Assembly: GCA_964017235.1 (NCBI GenBank)
Contig: OZ024929.1
Span: 24,983,464-25,047,463 of the forward strand
Direction of reading: 5' to 3'
From: Sabellastarte sp. h YS-2021
Taxonomy: Eukaryota > Annelida > Polychaeta > Sabellida > Sabellidae
Length of the DNA: 64,000 bases
Shown: piece after piece, positions 58,501-64,000 of the stretch
How the letters are laid out: every line of letters begins with the position of its first letter
Numbering within the stretch: the stretch's first letter is position 1
The notes under the pieces: model-generated
The model's input: only the letters and a program-made list of their open reading frames with translations
What the model was told of the DNA's origin: nothing
Database searches by the model: none
Made by a program: the position numbers and the translations under genes

Positions 58501-61500
58501 TTGAAGCATTTGACCTTCAAGACGGTATTCCTCTTGGCCCTTGGGTCGGGCAAGTGCAAAAATGAGATTCATGCCTGGCAAAACTGATATATTGGACACC
58601 AATCCGATTGGTCAAGGTGTCCTTGTATCCATCACCCAGCTTTCTATCCTAGAATCAGCTGGCCATAGAGTGTCCAGTGTGGCCCCTGGGGTTATAACAG
58701 CCCTGGCCCCGATTCTGGATAGATCCCTCAAGTCTGACAGGTCCCTCTGTCCAGTCAGAGCATTGCGCTACTATTTGGACAGGACCTCAGACAGAATAAG
58801 GAGGTGGTTTTTGTCTCCTTTAAGAAAGGTTTTGACAAAGACATCTCACCTGCCACTCTCTTCTCTTGGATCAAGCAGACTGTGATCCTATGTTATGAGC
58901 TCTCTGACCAGGAGGCCCACACTTTACATCAGGTTAAAGCCCATGATGTCGGGGCCTTTGCTGCTTCTAAGGTCTTCCAGTCGGGAGTTTCCTTGGATCC
59001 ATTTTTGTCAGCCTGCCACTGAAGTCACATAATACCTTCACACAGTGCTTTCTGAAGGGTGTGGTTTGGGCTGACTCAGAGCTTTACCAATTGGGCTTGG
59101 TGTTCGGCTGCTCAGCAGAACCACAAGTGGCCCTTAGGTTGAGGAGTTTTGTATATATGTACATAATGTAACAGTTCTACAAGCACTTAGTATAGAATGT
59201 GATGTGCTTCCTTCGGGAGGTTTATTGGCTTTCTGGGACTGAACTCATCCCTCTCTTCCCCTACCTCAGAGCAGGTCTGTTAAAAAAAATGGGGGGGGGG
59301 GGGGGGCGACGTCGGTACAGCCCCCGGATAACCGGCTGTTGGCAACCGACCAAGGTCTTACAGGGTTTCCTGATCTTAGGGTCAACCCAGGCCTGGGCCT
59401 ATAGGTCTCCTGACGAAGTCAGCCTAGACTGTAGGTTAAAATTTGCTATTACTTGTGAGTTCACATAAGTCCCTAGTAACTTACCCGCTGACCAAGCGGT
59501 AGTTATTCAGCAATTGTCCATTGGATAGGATGTATTAACGCAATAAAATTGCAAATTTAATAAGTAAATTAAATTTTTATAAGTTAATACCCTATCCAAT
59601 GGACACACAAGACCCTCCCACCGACCCCGCTATCAGCTTACTAGGGGTCTAAGAGGTTTAGACAACGAAAAAGATGCTATGACGTCATGCTGTCTAGACA
59701 GGAAGGAAGTACAACACGCCATCTGGGGAGTGCACAGTACTACGGACCGGCCAGCCGGTAGCAACACAGGACGTCTTTTTCTGGCGTTTGGCGGGCCGGT
59801 CTGCGCCGACTGAATTAGCAATTGTCCATTGGATTCTAATTCTAATAGCACTTTTATAGTGCTTAATCTCCGTCAAAAGACAGACTCTAAGGCGCATCAC
59901 ACAAAAACATTGTTCAATATTCAAAAACCAGAGACATTGCAGGGGTCAGCACCGCGGAGAAAGCAGAAAGGAGATTGGAAATTTAGGGTGGGTATGCTTT
60001 TCCAAAGAGGTATGACTTCAACTTTGACCTGAAAGAGGCAAGTGAGTTTGCAGAGCGGACCTCATCAGGAAGGTCATTCCAAATCATAGGTGCGTCATAC
60101 GCAAAACTGAGTCCAAAATGTTTTCGAGACTTGAAAATTGAACCAAAGTGGGGAACCTCAAGAAATATGCCATCAGATTGACTTCGACGAGTGTTATATG
60201 CACTATGTCTGGGAATGAGGAAGGGTTCAAAGTATTTGGGGTTACCACTGTGTAGGAACTTATATACCAGCATGGCAGTCTTAAAGATAGTACGGTACTT
60301 AATTGGCAACCAATGTAGTGCTTTTCTAACTGGAGTGATGTGTGAGTACTTGGTGGTGTTGGCAACAATTCTGGCAAGGCTATTCTGAACACATTGAAGT
60401 TTGCGCAGATCTAGAGCTGAGAGACCTCTGAACAGAGAGTTACAGTAATCTAGTCGACTTCCGACCAGAGCATTGGCAGCCATAAGAGTAGCTTCATGTG
60501 TCAGATGTCCTCGGAGTCGCTTAAGATCCCGGACATGAGCAAAACAAGCCTTGCAGACCTTCCTAACATGGCAAGAGAATGAGAAATCAGAATCAAACCA
60601 GACACCAAGGTTCCTAACTGCATCTGTTGGTGATATGAGATTACCAAGTATATTGACCGGAAAGGACTGATTAAGTTTTTCGCGCTGAGACTTTGAGCCA
60701 AACACAATAAATTCAGTCTTATCTGGATTTAGCTTGAGCTTATTTGTAGAGAGCCATCTCTTTACGTCTTCAAGGCAGTGTGACAGCTTATCAAGGGCAG
60801 AGGCAACATTTTTATGTGTGAGGTGTACATACAATTGTGTGTCATCAGCGTAGAACTGGAAACTAATACCAGGATGATTCTGTATGACTTTACTCAGTGG
60901 AGTAGTATAGAGTGAAAAAAGGATTGGCCCCAGGACAGAGCCTTGAGGCACACCATACAATAACTTTTTGGCATCAGATAAAATTGACCCAATCTTAATG
61001 CACTGAACACGGTCTGAGAGATAAGACTTAAACCAATCGAGGACAACCCCGCTCACACCAAACCAGGAGCTAAGAGAATTAAGTAGCGTATCATGATCAA
61101 TAGTATCAAACGCTGCTGATTGATCCAAGAGAACGACAGCAGTAGCCTCACCTTTAGCAAAAGCCAAATGAACATCATTCTTAATTGAAAGCAATGCAGA
61201 TTCAGTTGAGTGACCTAGTTTGTAGGCAGATTGCCTGACATTCTCAAGTCCGTTCAAACTAACATGGTCATTCAACTGAGAAGCAACAACACGTTCAACC
61301 AGTTTGGATATGAAGCCCAACCCAGAAACAGGTCTGTAGTTTTTTAAGTCATTGGGTGGTAGTGATGACTTTTTAATCAATGGGGTTACAATAGCCTTCT
61401 TGAACTCATCAGGTACAACACCTTCTGACAACGAGCAGTTAACAAGCCTGGTGATAGAGGGCAGTAAAATATCAATACATTCCTTAACAAGAAATGTAGG

Positions 61501-63823
61501 CCATGGGTCTAACAAACAAGATTTAGTGGGTGACTTCATGATAATTTTTCTAATTTCCTCTTGAGAAACTTGTTTAAAGCAGCTGAAATTGGGTACATCA
61601 GGTGGAGGAGGCAGAGTGAATGAGTCACTAGAGGAAAATGAGTTTCTGATTTTATCTATTTTGTCACTGAAGAAAGTGACAAACCGGTCAGCAAGACCTT
61701 TCTTAGATTCATGAGAAGGGAGTACTGCTTCAGAACTAGAGTGCAGTGCGGAACGCAAGACCTGCCATAGCTTCTTGGAGTCATTGGTATTTTCTCTGAC
61801 CAGGTTTCTGAAGTAATTTGCCTTATCTTTGTTGACCAGTGAATTGCAGCGACCAATCTGTCTTCGAAGTCTAGCTCGATTATAGGCAGATTTATCTTTA
61901 CGCCAGATTCGTTCCAGCTGTCGCCTGATGGTTTTTGCCAGCCTGTAGGTGTCAGATAGCCAACCAGTAGCTTGCTTAGTAAAAGTGCGAGTAACCAATG
62001 GTGCATGCTTGTCGAGCAATTTGCTCAAATCATCTAAGTATTGTTCACACAAACCACTGACTGTATCACCAGGGCATTTTACGAATGCGCTATTTCCCAA
62101 ATCCTTACGGAAACTGTCCATGTCAATTTTATGATACCTCCTGAAGGTGACAACTTTTGCCTTATGTGAAGGAGGATTAACTGAGTCAAGCTGAGCAAGG
62201 ACAAGAGCATGATCTGAAATAAATTCAGCAACTCGTACATTAGAGATGGCACTGGCATCAGTAGGAGTGAGAACAAGGTCTAGGATATGACCATGTACAT
62301 GGGTAGCCGTTTGAACATTTTGTGTTATATTGCATGATTCTAAACAGTTCTGGAATTTGATACTATCATTTGAAGAAGTATCCACATGAATATTGAAATC
62401 CCCACAAATTAGGAAAGAGGGAGAAACAGAGGATAAATATTCCAAAAGATTGAGAAATTGGTCCAGGAAACTTTCAGAGCATGAGCCAGGTGGACGATAA
62501 ACACAAGTCAACACAAGCTGTTGAGCCGCCGACCCAATTGCAATGCTAACATTTTCAAAGGAACTGAAAGTAGGTGTATCCACAGATCTAAACTGTATAG
62601 CTTTGTTGATAAAAAATCCGACACCACCACCACGGCCATGAATACGGGGTTTGTGGCAGAATTTGAAGCCTGTCGGGGTGATGGAATGTAGAAGGCTGTC
62701 CGTTTCCTCCTGGCGAATATGTGTTTCAGTGACAGCAAGAATGTCGACAGAATGTACTGTTACAGCATCATCGATGCAGGGTCCCTTGTTTCTTACAGAT
62801 CGGCAATTTACCACCCCAAACGAGATTGGTCCAGGATTAAGGGAGATGTCACCACAAAGTAACAATAAGGTCGCAAGGCCATGACGCTTAGCAACACAAG
62901 GGAAAAGATGTGTATTCAGGACATAGCTGTGGAGTCTGTAGGGGCGTGGTAATGAAGTAAGACCATGAGCAGACAACGGAATAAACACATTAGGATCACT
63001 GCTTACTGACTAGGATACTGATACTGCTTACTGATAGGGTATTAACTTATAAAAATTTAATTTACTTATTAAATTTGCAAATTTCGCTGTTTACATAATG
63101 ACCCTTTTTGACATTTTTTCCTGTTGAGGGAACTTTTTTCAGTTTTTGACGTGGTCCGGCAAAGTAGTAAATTTTATGTACTCGAAACTCATGAACAGTC
63201 AAACTTATTTGTAATCAGCAATATAAATTTTTTTCACAAGTCGGTATCAAAAAAACAACAATAGCAAAGGGAATAATATGTTTTTACAAGGTAATTTTAA
63301 TAAAATAGTAGATCATTAAAAACAAAATCTTTGGTGTTATTTGTTTTCAGTACAATGTTCATTATGGATTGCTGTCCATTCTACATTAAGGTTTTCTGCG
63401 CATGTACACTTGAAGTGATAAAATAGGGTTAAAACTGTTTCAAATTTATTATGGCTCATGTCATTGATATTTATGATGTATTTTACAGACTGGTCAGGTG
63501 AGACCGTTTGCAGTCGGGGCAGTGCTGAGGAACGTCACATTCACAAAGGTAGGGGAAAGTTTTATGCAGTGTAATCAGTTTATTAATAGCATGTCAGTAC
63601 GTAGACTAGAATGTAAGAAAATAAACAAAATGACAAGACAGTGATACCTGTAGATAACAGAGGTCCAAGTGAGGCCCTTATTGAAAATACATCAACTTTC
63701 TGCTACTAAAGATAAAAATTTCCCTAAAATTACTTAATCGTAATGGATTAGATGTGTTATGTTTTAGGAACGGTACGACAGTTTCATAGATCTGCAAGAT
63801 AAACTGCATCACAACCTTTGTCG
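46539..63823 (+). CDS. FARSB: Phenylalanyl-tRNA synthetase beta subunit, cytosolic, N-terminal exons; gene continues past window
   Basis: Six in-frame exons (46539-46594, 47298-47395, 52220-52276, 53546-53618, 63489-63548, 63768-63823) encode about 133 residues matching residues about 20-150 of the roughly 590-residue eukaryotic/archaeal-type beta chain. The enzyme is a cytosolic alpha2-beta2 complex that charges tRNA-Phe. Diagnostic segments are [15 protein letters not shown], the core [37 protein letters not shown] and [17 protein letters not shown]. All belong to the N-terminal B1 region, before the tRNA-editing B3/B4 domain, which lies beyond the right edge. The exon with the start codon (about 20 residues, MPTVSVKRDLLF-like in other animals) was not found. 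Introns of 703, 4824, 1269, 9870 and 219 bp: the second holds a 4.1 kb repeat element and the fourth a 9.4 kb DIRS/LINE nest. No disabling change is visible in the exons. Confidence 0.93.
47298..47395 (+). CDS. FARSB: FARSB exon ([12 protein letters not shown] ... IDVPAN)
   Basis: Acceptor ATTTTTCAG, donor AATAG|GTGACT, 98 nt. Ends after two bases of the arginine in the conserved ANRYDLL motif. Confidence 0.92.
50381..51266. repeat. Near-perfect direct duplication, 444 bp unit x2
   Basis: CATTTTGAACAGAAATGTCT starts copies at 50381 and 50825. By eye only a few changes distinguish them (one base near 50440 against 50884, and a 2-base difference near 50774 against 51218), so the duplication is recent. 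Open frames in it are repeat translations. Confidence 0.92.
50484..51427. repeat. Foldback with AAATGCCTCCTGG arms
   Basis: Runs of AAAATGCCTCCTGGA units at 50484-50596 and, through the duplication, 50928-51040. The mirrored run (GGAGGCATTTTTCC, GGAGGCATTCTTTCTAGGAG) is at 51335-51427. The arms share a longer mirrored core around ATATTTTGTGACTAGGAAAA. The same design as the foldback elements at 24130 and 36637. Confidence 0.7.
51621..52219. other. FARSB intron, nothing recognised
   Basis: AT-rich unique-looking sequence up to the splice acceptor. Confidence 0.4.
52220..52276 (+). CDS. FARSB: FARSB exon ([19 protein letters not shown])
   Basis: Acceptor GCACTCTAG, donor GAGAA|GTGAGT, 57 nt. 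Completes the ANRYDLLC motif that contacts the complex core in this family. Confidence 0.92.
53546..53618 (+). CDS. FARSB: FARSB exon ([20 protein letters not shown])
   Basis: Acceptor CCTATTGCCAG, donor CCTGCA|GTAAGT, 73 nt. The DIRS element starts 18 bases after its end. Confidence 0.9.
53659..53829 (+). repeat. DIRS left inverted terminal repeat (core shared with right)
   Basis: Starts ATCCAATGGACAATTGCTAA and ends ATAGCATCTTTTTCGTT; mirrored at 59664-59834 at about 95% identity by hand count. An outer left extension (53637-53658) is mirrored in the internal complementary region. Confidence 0.92.
55215..55735. repeat. ~60 bp tandem array inside the DIRS element
   Basis: About eight units of GGCTACACAGCCTTGTACAC, TTCAACAACTGGTTACAG and TGTACCGACCGG. 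The open frames here are translations of the array. Confidence 0.88.
59511..59606 (+). repeat. DIRS internal complementary region
   Basis: The left half (CAATTGTCCATTGGATAGGA to CAATAAAA) is the mirror of the outer left terminus at 53637-53675. The right half (GCAAATTTAATAAGTAAATT to CCTATCCAATGGAC) is the mirror of the outer right terminus now at 63036-63080. In DIRS elements such a region templates the ends during replication through a circle. Confidence 0.88.
59664..59834 (-). repeat. DIRS right inverted terminal repeat, inner part
   Basis: Mirror of 53659-53829. It ends at CAATTGTCCATTGGAT, where the LINE begins; the outer part resumes at 63036. Confidence 0.92.
59983..62988 (-). CDS. 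CR1-like LINE ORF2: 2A-like motif, AP endonuclease, reverse transcriptase
   Basis: An uninterrupted frame of about 1000 codons. Residues 41-54 read [14 protein letters not shown], a 2A-like ribosome-skipping motif. The endonuclease (about 58-270) shows [46 protein letters not shown] and ISDHALVL. The reverse transcriptase (about 505-780) shows [45 protein letters not shown], the catalytic [10 protein letters not shown], and [12 protein letters not shown]. The C-terminal part has [19 protein letters not shown] and a final [17 protein letters not shown] typical of CR1/L2-type elements. It should nick target DNA and reverse-transcribe its own RNA. Odd: no ATG lies in frame before the 2A motif (the frame opens after a TAG at 63010-63012; the nominal first codon is GTG), so this copy probably lacks its natural start. 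Confidence 0.92.
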   Translation of the reverse strand: MFIPLSAHGLTSLPRPYRLHSYVLNTHLFPCVAKRHGLATLLLLCGDISLNPGPISFGVVNCRSVRNKGPCIDDAVTVHSVDILAVTETHIRQEETDSLLHSITPTGFKFCHKPRIHGRGGGVGFFINKAIQFRSVDTPTFSSFENVSIAIGSAAQQLVLTCVYRPPGSCSESFLDQFLNLLEYLSSVSPSFLICGDFNIHVDTSSNDSIKFQNCLESCNITQNVQTATHVHGHILDLVLTPTDASAISNVRVAEFISDHALVLAQLDSVNPPSHKAKVVTFRRYHKIDMDSFRKDLGNSAFVKCPGDTVSGLCEQYLDDLSKLLDKHAPLVTRTFTKQATGWLSDTYRLAKTIRRQLERIWRKDKSAYNRARLRRQIGRCNSLVNKDKANYFRNLVRENTNDSKKLWQVLRSALHSSSEAVLPSHESKKGLADRFVTFFSDKIDKIRNSFSSSDSFTLPPPPDVPNFSCFKQVSQEEIRKIIMKSPTKSCLLDPWPTFLVKECIDILLPSITRLVNCSLSEGVVPDEFKKAIVTPLIKKSSLPPNDLKNYRPVSGLGFISKLVERVVASQLNDHVSLNGLENVRQSAYKLGHSTESALLSIKNDVHLAFAKGEATAVVLLDQSAAFDTIDHDTLLNSLSSWFGVSGVVLDWFKSYLSDRVQCIKIGSILSDAKKLLYGVPQGSVLGPILFSLYTTPLSKVIQNHPGISFQFYADDTQLYVHLTHKNVASALDKLSHCLEDVKRWLSTNKLKLNPDKTEFIVFGSKSQREKLNQSFPVNILGNLISPTDAVRNLGVWFDSDFSFSCHVRKVCKACFAHVRDLKRLRGHLTHEATLMAANALVGSRLDYCNSLFRGLSALDLRKLQCVQNSLARIVANTTKYSHITPVRKALHWLPIKYRTIFKTAMLVYKFLHSGNPKYFEPFLIPRHSAYNTRRSQSDGIFLEVPHFGSIFKSRKHFGLSFAYDAPMIWNDLPDEVRSANSLASFRSKLKSYLFGKAYPP
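62827..62868 (-). other. 2A-like (NPGP) motif in LINE ORF2
   Basis: Encodes [14 protein letters not shown]. Leu-rich run, then G-D-x-x-x-N-P-G-P; the usual E before x-NPGP is S here. 2A-like sequences at the N-terminus of ORF2 are known in CR1-type elements of invertebrates. Skipping would separate the short leader from the endonuclease. Confidence 0.8.
63081..63488. other. FARSB intron right of the DIRS element
   Basis: AT-rich; nothing recognised before the acceptor at 63488. Confidence 0.4.
63489..63548 (+). CDS. FARSB: FARSB exon ([20 protein letters not shown])
   Basis: Acceptor TATTTTACAG, donor ACAAAG|GTAGGG; 60 nt, 20 codons, phase 0 at both ends. Confidence 0.92.
63768..63823 (+). 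CDS. FARSB: FARSB exon ([18 protein letters not shown])
   Basis: Acceptor TATGTTTTAG, donor TTGTCG|GTAAGG, 56 nt. Ends inside the arginine codon that starts the next exon, outside the window. The last 177 bases of the window are intron with nothing recognised. Confidence 0.92.
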
Positions 63824-64000
63824 GTAAGGAATCTTGCAATTTTTCCCAGAAACAGATATATTCCATGTTGTACTGCTGATGTGATAATGAGAGAAACATA
63901 GTTTTAAGTAAAGTTTTGATTCAAGAAAGTACAATCCATGACCATCTATTTTTTTGTTTCTAAATGTAAGTTCAGTTCCGTGTTAAGGATCTACAAAATG

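Larger units (their letters stand above)
59835..63035 (-). mobile_element. CR1-like non-LTR retrotransposon (LINE), 5'-incomplete, nearly intact ORF2
   Basis: Minus-strand element of about 3.2 kb holding one long reading frame, a 148-base 3' UTR and short ATTAGA repeats at the 3' end (59835-59850). It splits the DIRS right terminal repeat at CCATTGGAT|AGGG, with at most GAT as target duplication, consistent with CR1-type insertion. No ORF1 is present and only about 47 bases precede the frame, so it is probably 5'-truncated. Those bases contain TCAGTAAGCAGT twice. Confidence 0.9.
53637..63080 (+). mobile_element. DIRS-type tyrosine-recombinase retroelement, broken, with a LINE nested in its right end
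   Basis: Parts in order: left inverted terminal repeat (53637-53829); a 5' region with two arrays of short repeats (about 54240-55080 and 55215-55735); reverse transcriptase (about 56370-56680; [22 protein letters not shown]); RNase H (about 56960-57240; [30 protein letters not shown]); tyrosine recombinase (about 57820-59020); internal complementary region (59511-59606); right inverted repeat (59664-59834 plus 63036-63080). Inverted termini with an internal complementary region are the DIRS hallmark. It is broken, with roughly five to ten disruptions. By eye the two 171 bp terminal-repeat cores differ at about 8 positions, which suggests moderate age. Same orientation as FARSB. Confidence 0.88.

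Overview
The window is nuclear DNA of an invertebrate animal, most probably a bivalve or related mollusc. The evidence is short conserved exons with GT-AG introns, an AT-rich background, one tRNA-derived SINE family in five copies, and many TIR and foldback elements carrying central tandem arrays, a style known from oysters and clams. No species is assigned. Parts of three host genes are visible; most of the remaining sequence is transposable or foldback DNA.

Host genes. (1) SZRD1 (SUZ RNA-binding domain protein), + strand: exons at 3649-3704, 3931-4015, 4399-4460 and 13163-13421. They join in frame and end at a stop; the short first coding exon is not seen and probably lies left of the window. 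(2) A four-pass PMP22/claudin-family protein, - strand: exons at 27791-27645, 27394-27310, 25985-25839 and 25613-25348, complete at about 214 residues. (3) FARSB (cytosolic phenylalanyl-tRNA synthetase beta subunit), + strand: exons at 46539-46594, 47298-47395, 52220-52276, 53546-53618, 63489-63548 and 63768-63823. The start-codon exon was not found and the gene runs off the right edge.

Mobile layer. The 8.7 kb last intron of SZRD1 holds two tandem-repeat elements (5077-7681 and 9313-12740), the second with a further element nested inside it. From 14 to 51 kb there are at least a dozen inverted-repeat (foldback) elements of different sequence. Their arms are built from short, often palindromic, repeated units; several have clear target-site duplications. 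Five SINE copies lie at 16-37 kb, four with clear direct repeats. A decayed CR1-like LINE lies at 30.0-31.2 kb.

The FARSB introns carry a 4.1 kb tandem-repeat element (47534-51620, containing a nearly perfect 444 bp duplication) and a nested pair. A broken DIRS-type tyrosine-recombinase retroelement (53637-63080) begins 18 bases after a FARSB splice donor. A CR1-like LINE (59835-63035) with an uninterrupted roughly 1000-codon endonuclease/reverse-transcriptase frame and a 2A-like motif sits inside the DIRS right terminal repeat.

The three host genes have no evident joint pathway. What links the window is the heavy load of self-complementary DNA in and between their introns.
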